Source: JBGPBY01 sp041481485
GTDB lineage: Bacteria; Acidobacteriota; Terriglobia; 20CM-2-55-15
Assembly: GCA_041481485.1 (NCBI GenBank)
Contig: JBGPBY010000101.1
Location: 1 to 17,617, forward strand
DNA length: 17,617 nucleotides
Direction: 5' to 3'
Shown: in pieces, positions 8,353 to 14,765 of the stretch
Position numbering within the stretch: the first letter of the stretch is position 1
Layout: each line of letters starts with the position of its first letter
The notes under the pieces: generated by a model
Told to the model about the DNA's origin: nothing
Seen by the model: the letters and a program-made list of their open reading frames with translations, nothing else
Database searches by the model: none
Position numbers and translations under genes: made by a program

Positions 8353-8778
8353 GTGGTGACATTTTATGCTGCGGTTTTCTTCGCCAGAATGTACCCGCCA
8401 AACCTGTACCCGGAAACAAAGTCACTAAGCGACCTGGTTGCTGTCCAGAAAGTATTGACCCGGATTGTCGAAGAGACAAGGGCCGGCGGGGTACAAGCCA
8501 TAAATGATGCTCTCACGGAAGCCAATGGCCTTCTCGCACGAGATTTTCCAAAGGTTGCTCTATTTACGACGGACGATTACCAAAGGACGGAATTCACAGC
8601 AAATGGACAATGGAAAGTCATTTACTTTGGTCGTATGGACGCCTCATGCACAACCGATTCTGTCTCGGTAGCATATAGTCAGGATACAAAACCTCAAGTA
8701 CAGTTCTCGTCGCCTCCGCCGCTCCCTCCGGCGCTCCTCCTGGTGTTCTGTGGTCCGCGCCCGCCGCGCCAAAGGTAA
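8353..8778 (+). CDS. Hypothetical protein, possibly a gene remnant
   Basis: I do not recognise this 141-aa protein. It starts at GTG 8353 or GTG 8356, with AAAAGGA just upstream; no ATG is available before residue 12. Residues about 20-100 look like an ordinary soluble mix (VAVQKVLTRIVEETRAGG, then FPKVALFTTDDYQRTEF and WKVIYFGRMD). The last 25 residues are Pro-rich and read through a G/C-rich stretch that stops 10 bp before the convergent PQQ gene, so the natural C terminus may be lost. The frame is open upstream to 8251 without a start codon and continues there with plausible protein (YVLDFDDHISDAAESTIRIQ), which suggests the ORF is a 5'-truncated or decayed gene. It is by eye less GC-rich than its neighbours. 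Confidence 0.4.
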   Translation: MVTFYAAVFFARMYPPNLYPETKSLSDLVAVQKVLTRIVEETRAGGVQAINDALTEANGLLARDFPKVALFTTDDYQRTEFTANGQWKVIYFGRMDASCTTDSVSVAYSQDTKPQVQFSSPPPLPPALLLVFCGPRPPRQR

Positions 8779-8788
8779 AAACGGAAAT

Positions 8789-10579
8789 TTACGGCATCGG
8801 TTCTTTGCCATCCAACACGAACGTGTACATCCGCGGAGGTGATGCCGGTGCAGCTCCGCGTCCGCCTTGTCCGGTGCCGCCCATGAATGAGATGTACTGC
8901 TTGCCGTCGAACGCATAGGTGATCGGCGGTCCCATGCCGCCTTGCCGCGTTGGGATTTCCAAAAGTTTCTTTCCGTCTGCGGCGGTGTACGCGACCAACC
9001 TTCCATCCGGGACAACCTGAAACACCAGATTGCCCGCTGTTGCCAGTGCGCCTCCGCCGGATCCGCCGCCTCCCGGATTTCTCCATCGCTCCTTTCGCGT
9101 GACAGGATCGAATGCGACAAGGAATCCACCACGCAGCGACTGCGGCGGACCAATAAAAGGCGGAACTGAAGGATCGGGAGTTCCCGGCGGAATCGCGCCG
9201 CCGCGCGGCGTTCCATTCACTTGTTGTGCGCGTGAAGGATCGAGTTCAAAGGCAACGGCGGTGTAGGTTCGGCTGCTGAATCCGGATACCGGCATGTACA
9301 CCAGTCCTGTCAGCGGACTGTAGGCCTTCGGCGCCCAATTCGAAGCTCCGGCTGCGGACGGCGCAATCGTCACGGCCGAATCCGTCGAGTAATACGCTTC
9401 CGGTGGAATCATCGGCCGTCCTGTCTTCGGATCATGGCCGCTGGCCCAGTTCACGGTAGAGAACGGCGTGGCCGAAATGAACTCGCCGGTGATGCGATCG
9501 AGCACATAGAAGAATCCGGCCTTATTTGCCTGCATCACCACTTTGCGCGAGCGTCCTTCGATCTGGATATCCGCGAGAATCAACTGTTGCACGCTGTCGA
9601 AGTCCCATGAGTCGCCGGGGACCGCCTGGTAGTACCACGCAAGGTTTCCGTTGTCCGGATTCACTGCGAGAATGGAACACACATAAAGATTGTCCATGCC
9701 CCTGGACTTCCGCAGCGCTCCCGGCCATGGCGCGCCGTTTCCTGTACCGACATATATAAGGTTGGCATCGGGATCGAAGGACAGGCTGTCCCACACGGAA
9801 CCGCCACCGCCGTACTTCCACCAGTCGCCCGACCATGTCTTCGCCGCCTTTTCGAGAGCGGGATTTTCGAAGGGCTTCGACGGATCTCCGGGGACCGTGT
9901 AGAAGCGCCAGACTTCCCTGCCCGTGTTGACATCAAACGCGGCAAAAAATCCGCGATGCGGTGTGAACTCGGAGCCCGCGAGGCCGACGATGACTTTCTC
10001 CTTCACGACACGCGGCGCCATCGTGAGCGAGTAACCTGTTGCATCCGCCGGCAGAATGCGTGTGGTCCACACGGGTTTTCCCGTTGCCGCGTCGAGCGCA
10101 ATCAGCCTTCGATCGATAACAGGAACAATGACCTTGCCTTCGTACAACGCGAGACCGCGATTCAGAATGCCGCAGCACACACCGCCATTTGCCGGTCCGG
10201 TAGTGAAGGTGCGTTCAACTTGCGGATCAAAACGCCAGACTTCCCTGCCGGTTTTCGCCTCGAGCGCGAAGGCGATGCTGTAGTTCGTAATGCCGTAGAG
10301 AATGCCATTGGAAAACAGCGGCGTGGCTTCCTGATTGCCGCCGCCGGATCCGAGGACATACGTCCATGCGAGTCCCAGACGATTCACATTGGACGCATCG
10401 ATTTCCTTCAGCGGGCTGAATCGCGTTTCCGCATAGCTTCCACCGTAAGTCAGCCACTCTTTGCTTTGCGCGGCACTCTTCAATGCCGTTGCATTGGGCT
10501 GACGCGCTTGTTGTGCCGCGACAAGTGTTGCCAGGCCCAGGGCCGCCGCGGCCAGGAGAATTTGATTTCCTTTGGTCAT
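8789..10579 (-). CDS. PQQ-dependent alcohol dehydrogenase, probably lanthanide type
   Basis: This 596-aa periplasmic quinoprotein has a signal peptide (residues 1 to about 23) and an eight-bladed propeller of the methanol/ethanol dehydrogenase family. Repeated W-docking motifs are visible, such as ALDAATGKPVW and AFDVNTGREVWRF. Family hallmarks present are the vicinal disulfide GVCCG (Cys135-Cys136), a metal-ligand Glu204 (GSEF), Asn281 in GTGNGAPW and the catalytic Asp326 in WDFD. Asp328, two residues on, matches the extra Asp that coordinates lanthanides in XoxF and PedH-type enzymes. There is no C-terminal cytochrome domain, so electrons would go to a separate carrier. The substrate is presumably an alcohol. 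I prefer ATG 10579 because it gives a standard signal peptide; GTG 10603 would add 8 residues. The gp19-like genes lie just upstream on the same strand. Confidence 0.94.
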   Translation of the reverse strand: MTKGNQILLAAAALGLATLVAAQQARQPNATALKSAAQSKEWLTYGGSYAETRFSPLKEIDASNVNRLGLAWTYVLGSGGGNQEATPLFSNGILYGITNYSIAFALEAKTGREVWRFDPQVERTFTTGPANGGVCCGILNRGLALYEGKVIVPVIDRRLIALDAATGKPVWTTRILPADATGYSLTMAPRVVKEKVIVGLAGSEFTPHRGFFAAFDVNTGREVWRFYTVPGDPSKPFENPALEKAAKTWSGDWWKYGGGGSVWDSLSFDPDANLIYVGTGNGAPWPGALRKSRGMDNLYVCSILAVNPDNGNLAWYYQAVPGDSWDFDSVQQLILADIQIEGRSRKVVMQANKAGFFYVLDRITGEFISATPFSTVNWASGHDPKTGRPMIPPEAYYSTDSAVTIAPSAAGASNWAPKAYSPLTGLVYMPVSGFSSRTYTAVAFELDPSRAQQVNGTPRGGAIPPGTPDPSVPPFIGPPQSLRGGFLVAFDPVTRKERWRNPGGGGSGGGALATAGNLVFQVVPDGRLVAYTAADGKKLLEIPTRQGGMGPPITYAFDGKQYISFMGGTGQGGRGAAPASPPRMYTFVLDGKEPMP

Positions 10580-10633
10580 GAGATTCACTGCGGAGTCTAC
10601 CACTAGTCACGGACCGCTCCTACGGTGGGGGAT

Positions 10634-11092
10634 TCATCGCATTTCCACGGTCTTGAATTCAAGCTCGATGGTTTCGATGAGTACCCCACCCTGCAATGCA
10701 TTCAGGGGCGAATACGACAGGCTGACGGGACGCGCGTGGTGGAAGTACCAGGTGAAGATTACAGTCGCAAAATCCTGAGCCAGAAGAGAAACCGTCACCG
10801 TTCGTTCTCTGGGAGCCTTACCCTTACGCGCCTTGTCCCACCAGGAATACAGGTCCAGCGTTCCGGTTACTCCACGGCGAAGAATCAGATATCGCGAGGT
10901 TCCTCTAGCACCATCGCGATCGATGCTTTGCCTCCTGGATGCTGCCGGCTTTTTCAGTAAATCCAGGCGAAACTCCGGAATGATGACTTCGCAGAAGCCG
11001 GCGCCATATCCATGCGGATCTCCGATGCCGAGATCCACCAGAAAATTGGAACTCCCGTAAGGTTTTTGAATTTCCGGATTCGACGATCGCAA
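10634..11092 (-). CDS. T4 gp19-like tail-tube protein, divergent paralogue
   Basis: This 152-aa protein aligns end to end with its upstream neighbour: SSNFLVDLGIGDPHGYGAGF corresponds to QFNFLVDLGDG...AGF, and the segments LRRGVTGTLDLYSWWDKARKG and PLNALQGGVLIETIELEFKTVE keep the gp19 spacing. The family forms the inner tube of contractile phage tails and of extracellular contractile injection systems. It is more divergent in residues 35-65, where the usual EYRxG segment is replaced by a basic KKPAASRRQSIDRDGARG stretch. The start is TTG 11092; two GGAG motifs lie upstream, one overlapping the neighbour's TAG stop, and the gap is only 6 nt, so the two are probably translated together. It ends 54 nt before the PQQ gene start. 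Confidence 0.88.
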   Translation of the reverse strand: MRSSNPEIQKPYGSSNFLVDLGIGDPHGYGAGFCEVIIPEFRLDLLKKPAASRRQSIDRDGARGTSRYLILRRGVTGTLDLYSWWDKARKGKAPRERTVTVSLLAQDFATVIFTWYFHHARPVSLSYSPLNALQGGVLIETIELEFKTVEMR

Positions 11093-11098
11093 CCGCTC

Positions 11099-11551
11099 CT
11101 ACTCCATTTCCAGGCGCTCATAGGCAAGGACAATTTCCTCCATCGCCACATCGGTGCCCTTCCCATTGAGTGGACCGGCCGATATTTTGACGATGCGCGC
11201 CCGGAGGAGCTTCCACTCCAAAACGACGGAAGTGTGATCTTCATTTTGCAGCTGTATCGTTACTGTACGCAGTGCCGCCTGGTCCCCATTGCGAATTTGA
11301 TTCAACCACTGATAGAGATTCAGCGAACCGATCACACCGCGCTTCAAGGAGACATCCGAACACTTGTTGAGCCCAGTGATTTTAATCACCGAGTTCTCTT
11401 TGGAATTCCCATTGCGATACTCGGCTACGGAAACTTCTGTGCTGATGCCGCTGACCTCCTGGAACCCGGCCTGCGGGCCCTCGGTGTTGCCATCTCCCAG
11501 ATCGACAAGAAAGTTGAACTGTGTGTAAGGCCGTTCACGAAGTACCGACAA
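11099..11551 (-). CDS. T4 gp19-like tail-tube protein
   Basis: This 150-aa protein is a typical member of the phage T4 gp19/eCIS tube family. It opens with YTQFNFLVDLGDG, continues with AGFQEVSGISTEVSVAEYRNG (residues about 28-48), a central ITGLNKCSDVSLKRGVIGS and a closing PLNGKGTDVAMEEIVLAYERL. Such proteins polymerise as hexameric rings to make a tail tube. The start is TTG 11551, strongly supported by AGGAGG 4 nt upstream. No sheath, baseplate, spike or ATPase gene is present in the window, so this and its paralogue form an orphan pair here. The rest of a contractile system may lie elsewhere in the genome, or the pair may have been recruited for another role. Confidence 0.93.
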   Translation of the reverse strand: MSVLRERPYTQFNFLVDLGDGNTEGPQAGFQEVSGISTEVSVAEYRNGNSKENSVIKITGLNKCSDVSLKRGVIGSLNLYQWLNQIRNGDQAALRTVTIQLQNEDHTSVVLEWKLLRARIVKISAGPLNGKGTDVAMEEIVLAYERLEME

Positions 11552-11626
11552 GGAGCCTCCTGTATGGTGGAATGGAAATAATTTCTAAGCATAGGCGAAA
11601 CAATGAGTGGTTTTCCGGCAAAAATT

Positions 11627-12040
11627 TCACGACAGGAATCCGCGGAGGTATGCCGCCGTTTCATCGGAAATGCCGGCGATCTTGTTCGTTGCCTGGCGAT
11701 AGAACTTGAAATTGAGTTCGGTCTCGGGACGGCTGTCATTCCAATCGGAAAACGGTTTGAGTTCGCGCCGTCCCAGGGAACGCTTCGCGATAGCGGTACG
11801 CCTGATGGCAACGCTGACGCGCGGCGTTTGCCGGGTGATTCCGGATTTCCGTGGAATCTCTTTGGCCGCTGTGACGACGCCACAGGCGATGAGACCTGTT
11901 CCACCTTCGTTCTCGCTTGCGAAGATGAAGATGGAATCACCTTTGGAGATACGCTTACCTCCATACATCGTCTTCTGCGCACTGAACGTGAATGTCTTCG
12001 CCCGTCGATCGCGAACCTCAGCTTTGATTGCGAACATCAT
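11627..12040 (-). CDS. Small EVE/PUA-like domain protein
   Basis: This 137-aa protein begins MMFAIKAEVRDRRAKTFTFS and has strands and turns typical of the EVE/PUA-like fold: KRISKGDSIFIFASENEGG (about 29-47), then GLIACGVVTAAKEIP, a basic middle, and a C-terminal NFKFYRQATNKIAGISDETA (about 109-128). EVE and PUA-like domains read modified bases in DNA or RNA. The fold assignment is by pattern only and no ligand-binding residue is certain. The start is one of two adjacent ATGs at 12040/12037, without a strong ribosome site. It lies 75 nt upstream of the tail-tube pair on the same strand and faces the plus-strand cassette block across a 242-nt gap. Confidence 0.72.
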   Translation of the reverse strand: MMFAIKAEVRDRRAKTFTFSAQKTMYGGKRISKGDSIFIFASENEGGTGLIACGVVTAAKEIPRKSGITRQTPRVSVAIRRTAIAKRSLGRRELKPFSDWNDSRPETELNFKFYRQATNKIAGISDETAAYLRGFLS

Positions 12041-12282
12041 TTCAGTTGTCTCGAACTTCCGCGGCAGCTCAGAATCCCATAAGCCGCCGCAGGCTGCAAG
12101 CCGATGAATAAAGGAGCCCGCGGAGTATGCAGTCCCGCAGACCAGCTCTGATTTCGCGCCGCAGTCTAATCAGTTATCTCGTTATGCAGAGTTTCCATCC
12201 TGTCTAATTCCGGATGAATTTGGCCGAAATGCCGACTAAGATGTCTTCACTTCAGCGAATTACGTCGAGGGAGGTTGTAGAC
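12041..12282. other. Divergent intergenic region at the left border of the cassette block
   Basis: The 242 nt between the minus-strand EVE-like gene and the first plus-strand cassette gene hold no convincing ORF. It should contain both outward promoters, but I see no clear pair of -35/-10 boxes. A GTTATGC heptamer at 12181-12187 resembles an attC or attI core site, but no matching partner or stem is apparent upstream. Confidence 0.4.
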
Positions 12283-12711
12283 ATGAGGCTCATGAGGGGG
12301 ATTCTGCTGGCACTCCTGGGCCTCACCGGCCTGATTCAGGTTGTCGAGGGGATCGCCTCAATCGCCGATCCGGCAGGCATGATGGCTGGACTGAAGCTCC
12401 CCACGGCGCCGGGGATTGAAGTGCCTGTCACTTTTCTCGGCCTTGCCATGATCGTTCGGGGCGCGGTGACGGGCATCGCGTTGCGCTGGATGATTCAAGG
12501 CAAAGCTGAGGGCTTGTTCCTGGCCCGCTTCACTGCCCTGACCATTGTCCTCAGCGCGCCGCTGGTATATCTGAGGCTACACCGGCCCGACTTCGCGCTC
12601 GGCGATCTCGTCCAGGGTTTTCTGTTGCTAGTCCCTGCCCTGCTAGTGAAGAACCAGAGAGGGGCTCCGGGCGGCGTTGGCATTAGCGACAAGAGTGCAC
12701 GAACGGTCTAA
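12283..12711 (+). CDS. Small integral membrane protein in cassette-like position
   Basis: This 142-aa protein has about four hydrophobic segments: GILLALLGLTGLIQVVEGIA near the N terminus, VPVTFLGLAMIVRGAVTGIA, FLARFTALTIVLSAPLVYL, and LVQGFLLLVPALLV. I do not recognise a family. I chose the ATG at 12283 because GGGAGG lies about 8 nt upstream; the frame is open from 12214 but that stretch is not membrane-like and lacks a ribosome site. Its TAA stop is embedded in the GTCTAAC core of the attC-like site at 12706, which is how integron gene cassettes usually end. It points away from the EVE-like gene. Confidence 0.78.
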   Translation: MRLMRGILLALLGLTGLIQVVEGIASIADPAGMMAGLKLPTAPGIEVPVTFLGLAMIVRGAVTGIALRWMIQGKAEGLFLARFTALTIVLSAPLVYLRLHRPDFALGDLVQGFLLLVPALLVKNQRGAPGGVGISDKSARTV

Positions 12712-12771
12712 CAACTCGCCGCGGGAGCCGACCGCTGGAAGTCGCGACGGCTCAGAGGTAAACCGTTAGGC
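12706..12771 (+). other. attC-like integron recombination site 1
   Basis: The site runs 66 bp from GTCTAAC (12706-12712, R'' core, fits RYYYAAC) to GTTAGGC (12765-12771, R' core, fits GTTRRRY); the cores are complementary at 6 of 7 positions. An inner stem pairs GAGCCG (12725-12730) with CGGCTC (12748-12753). The opening GTCTAACAA and inner AGCCGAC match the layout of the well-known aadA cassette attC. The stop codon of the preceding gene lies inside the first core. Confidence 0.78.
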
Positions 12772-12814
12772 GGCACCAAAGCATCGCTTGCCGTCATTCA
12801 GAGAACTGACGAAA

Positions 12815-13132
12815 ATGGCCCATTTACGAAGTCAGCTAATTCAACGACTCGAGAAGCTCGGAGTTGAGGATCGCGCGTGGCCGGGCCGGGATGATGGATT
12901 CTCGTCCCTTTTTTACCGCGGCAAGGAGTTTGCCCATTTTCACGACGACAGCGAACTGGACATCCGTCTCACCAAGAGCATTATCAACCGCGAGGGCCTT
13001 GAACACCCGGCTGATTCGCGCGTTCATCCAAACCGAACCAAAAATTCGCAGTGGATTGAGGTCCGATTCGCGAAGGCTGCTGATATTGAAAAGGTCGTTC
13101 ACCTCGTGAAACTCGCGATTGAGCAGATTTGA
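12815..13132 (+). CDS. DUF5519/luciferase-domain-like small protein
   Basis: This 105-aa soluble protein has an N-terminal helix (LIQRLEKLGVE) followed by a region with FYRGKEFAHFHDDSELDIRL (about 33-52), a His-containing SRVHP (about 68-72), SQWIEVRF, and a closing helix ADIEKVVHLVKLAIEQI. The EFAHFH...LDIRL...H...W pattern resembles the small DUF5519 (luciferase-type, PF17648) domain, whose members outside luciferases have no known activity. The ATG at 12815 is chosen over TTG 12788, which has no ribosome site and would reach toward the attC. It is the first gene after attC-like site 1, 43 nt beyond it, and lies 19 nt before the next gene with no attC between them. Confidence 0.75.
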   Translation: MAHLRSQLIQRLEKLGVEDRAWPGRDDGFSSLFYRGKEFAHFHDDSELDIRLTKSIINREGLEHPADSRVHPNRTKNSQWIEVRFAKAADIEKVVHLVKLAIEQI

Positions 13133-13151
13133 TTTGATGCGAAAGTGATGC

Positions 13152-13673
13152 ATGACCACACAACAACTTTATCTGTTTAACGGCCTCTACTTGATTTTGA
13201 CAGTCGTGGTCGCCGTCCTCACGCACGCCGGGGCACGGCGATTCATGGGCGCCCTGGCCGGAGGTCTTGCCGTCGGTCTGGCTGGCTTGGGTATCATCGC
13301 TCTTGGCGAGAAGGCGAGGTGGTGGCATCAAGTGATTACGTGGCAGCCATACTTCCTGGCACTCCTGGTGATTAACTTCACGTTGTGTGCGTTCGTTTTC
13401 CTCATCACGTGGCGCATCGCCAGACGCTTCGGTGGCCGCGGTCTCGGCCTGGCATCGATCTTTGTAGCAGTCATCGGTCCACCGCGGGACTATTGGTACA
13501 TGGCGCGTTTCCCGGAATGGGGGGCCTACAACTGGAGTGTGAGTACTGTGCTGGCCGTTTCCGCCGCCTATGTTCTTATGGGAATACTGGGGCACGGCAT
13601 AATGCGGCTGGTCGCAGGTCCGGCGAACAAAGACCGACTGGCCGACTGGAAGGATCGACCGCACAATGATTAG
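13152..13673 (+). CDS. Multi-pass membrane protein of unknown function
   Basis: This 173-aa protein has four or five membrane segments: about 5-25 (GLYLILTVVVAVLTHAG), 33-52 (GALAGGLAVGLAGLGIIALG), 67-90 (YFLALLVINFTLCAFVFLI), 96-110 (LGLASIFVAVIG) and 128-155 (SVSTVLAVSAAYVLMGILGH). An Arg-rich loop (ITWRIARRFGGRG) suggests an inside orientation after the third segment. I cannot assign a family. The ATG at 13152 has only a weak ribosome site and lies 19 nt after the previous stop. Its end overlaps the VOC gene by 8 nt (ATGATTAG), so both are probably made from one message. Confidence 0.78.
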   Translation: MTTQQLYLFNGLYLILTVVVAVLTHAGARRFMGALAGGLAVGLAGLGIIALGEKARWWHQVITWQPYFLALLVINFTLCAFVFLITWRIARRFGGRGLGLASIFVAVIGPPRDYWYMARFPEWGAYNWSVSTVLAVSAAYVLMGILGHGIMRLVAGPANKDRLADWKDRPHND

Positions 13674-14055
13674 AGACACAATGTATGTCATCGCGGTTCC
13701 AAATCTCGCCAGGTCGGCCGATTTTTATCGCAACGCTCTCGGGTTTGAGGTGCGAGATATGGGTGATCCTGGGTGGCGTATGTTCGTGAAGGACTCCTGT
13801 CGGATCATGGCTGGAGAGTGTACGGAGGCGATCCCGCCGGCAGAACTGGGAGATCATTCTTACTTTGGATACCTTGTTGTTGATGGCGTCGACAATTACT
13901 ACAAGCGTGCGCGTTCGAAGAACGTCGAAATAGTGAAACCGTTGCGGGACGAACCTTGGGGTATGAGAGAGTTCGGCCTGCGCACAGTTGACGGTCACCG
14001 AATCATGATTGGAAGCCATATTCCGTCAGCGGGGCATGAGCCGACGTCGATCTGA
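13666..14055 (+). CDS. VOC (glyoxalase/bleomycin-resistance/dioxygenase) family protein
   Basis: This 129-aa protein shows the paired beta-alpha-beta units of the vicinal oxygen chelate fold. It opens with MYVIAVPNLARSADFYRNAL and GFEVRDMGDPGWRMFV, then has HSYFGYLVVDGVDNYYKRA (about 65-83) and the typical ending WGMREFGLRTVDGHRIMIGS. The Glu of MREF is the usual metal ligand and the His of HSYFGY may be another. Family members act as glyoxalases, dioxygenases, antibiotic-binding proteins or small-molecule thiol transferases; which applies here is not visible. The ATG overlaps the membrane gene's end; an in-frame ATG at 13681 is a possible alternative. VOC proteins are common integron cassette cargo. 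Confidence 0.9.
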   Translation: MIRDTMYVIAVPNLARSADFYRNALGFEVRDMGDPGWRMFVKDSCRIMAGECTEAIPPAELGDHSYFGYLVVDGVDNYYKRARSKNVEIVKPLRDEPWGMREFGLRTVDGHRIMIGSHIPSAGHEPTSI

Positions 14056-14181
14056 AGCGCCGTCTGTGGCGACTGACCGTTGCCGCCCAACACGCAGCTG
14101 CAGAACCTGAAAAGAGCGGGACGTACCGGCTTCGATAATCATGTAAAGGTCGCGTCACTCATCAAAGATGAGCGCATCAAA

Positions 14182-14469
14182 ATGCCTAGTTTGCAAATGC
14201 ATGCAATGTTTCACGTCGTTGTTGAAAACCAAATTGCATTGGGTGACGACATTCCAGCACGGAAAACACTCGCCCGGCTGATGAGGGAGGGACTGAGTCG
14301 TCACGATGCTGTTCATGCAATGGCTTCGGTGCTGTCATCACACATGTTCAATCTCATTAAACACGGTCCAACGAGTAAGGATTCCAATGCCGACTATTAT
14401 CGCAAACTTGAAAAGTTGACCGCGGAGGGTTGGCTGAACAGTTCGGACGATGAATCGCAAGACGAATGA
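14182..14469 (+). CDS. DUF1841-like small protein
   Basis: This 95-aa protein is dominated by a helical domain LQMHAMFHVVVENQIALGDD (residues 4-23), then RLMREGLSRHDAVHAMASVL, a His-rich pattern (H7, H11, H40, H45) like that of DUF1841 proteins, which have no known function. A charged tail (NSSDDESQDE) ends it. I chose ATG 14182 because the domain begins there; the frame is open from 14080 (TTG), but the extra 34 residues lack the domain's character and run through attC-like sequence. There is no strong ribosome site. It follows the VOC gene by 126 nt on the same strand and precedes a 212-nt non-coding stretch before the next attC-like site. Confidence 0.72.
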   Translation: MPSLQMHAMFHVVVENQIALGDDIPARKTLARLMREGLSRHDAVHAMASVLSSHMFNLIKHGPTSKDSNADYYRKLEKLTAEGWLNSSDDESQDE

Positions 14470-14486
14470 TCCGAGTTTTAAGATAG

Positions 14487-14548
14487 GCCAGTTAACACAA
14501 TAAGAAACCGACAAGCGGCGCGCTGTGTTGCGCCGATTGCGAACTGGC
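14487..14548. repeat. Nested inverted repeat after the DUF1841-like gene
   Basis: An outer 7-bp arm GCCAGTT (14487-14493) pairs with AACTGGC (14542-14548), and inside it CGGCGC (14516-14521) pairs with GCGCCG (14530-14535) around an 8-nt loop. It begins 18 nt after the stop codon and has no T-run, so it is not a textbook terminator. The AGTTAAC inside the left side is one base off an attC R'' core, but no R' core matches it on the right, so a decayed attC is only a possibility. Confidence 0.5.
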
Positions 14549-14681
14549 AAGGCTAGACCCAAGTTGAAAGGGAAGGCTGACTTCCTTTTCCCGAATTGTA
14601 ATGAAGTGCCTACACCGCGGACTGATTAGCCCAAGGGGCTCGGTCGCAGCAAAATGACTCCTAATGTATCCTGACGCCCTC
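14549..14681. other. Non-coding spacer before the second attC-like site
   Basis: No gene is supported here. It contains two small perfect hairpins: GGAAG (14571-14575) with CTTCC (14581-14585), and AGCCC (14628-14632) with GGGCT (14636-14640). Neither is followed by a T-run. An 18-codon ATG frame at 14601 has no ribosome site. Confidence 0.45.
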
Positions 14682-14743
14682 GTCTTACAAGCGACTGGAA
14701 CGGACCGTTGAAATGTGCGCCGCTCAGCCGCAGACTGTTAGCC
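14682..14743 (+). other. attC-like integron recombination site 2
   Basis: The site is 62 bp, from GTCTTAC (14682-14688, one base off the GTCTAAC core) to GTTAGCC (14737-14743). GCGACTG (14691-14697) pairs with CAGCCGC (14725-14731) at 6 of 7 positions. The inner AACGGACCG followed by CCGCTCA is the arrangement seen in many chromosomal integron attC sites. It precedes the Mrr gene by 22 nt. Confidence 0.62.
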
Positions 14744-14751
14744 GCACATTT
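14711..14751. repeat. 9-bp inverted repeat upstream of the Mrr gene
   Basis: AAATGTGCG (14711-14719) is perfectly complementary to CGCACATTT (14743-14751). It straddles the R' half of the attC-like site and ends 3 nt before the AAGGAG ribosome site of the Mrr gene. It could be an alternative fold of the attC or a hairpin affecting translation of the nuclease. Confidence 0.45.
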
Positions 14752-14765
14752 GAGAAGGAGCAGGG

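Noticed and set aside
11603..12082. A 159-aa plus-strand frame opposite the EVE-like gene
   Set aside because: The minus-strand frame has a coherent fold-like sequence, while this one has irregular composition and ends in low-complexity basic residues.
12181..12187. GTTATGC as an attI or attC R' core at the left border of the array
   Set aside because: No matching R'' core and no paired arms upstream; a single heptamer is weak evidence.
14085..14091. GCCCAAC, a perfect RYYYAAC core after the VOC gene, as the start of another attC
   Set aside because: No GTTRRRY core or complementary inner arm follows within 140 bp, so at best it is half of a lost site.
14571..14585. Rho-independent terminator
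   Set aside because: The stem is only 5 bp and is followed by a mixed ttttccc rather than a T-run.
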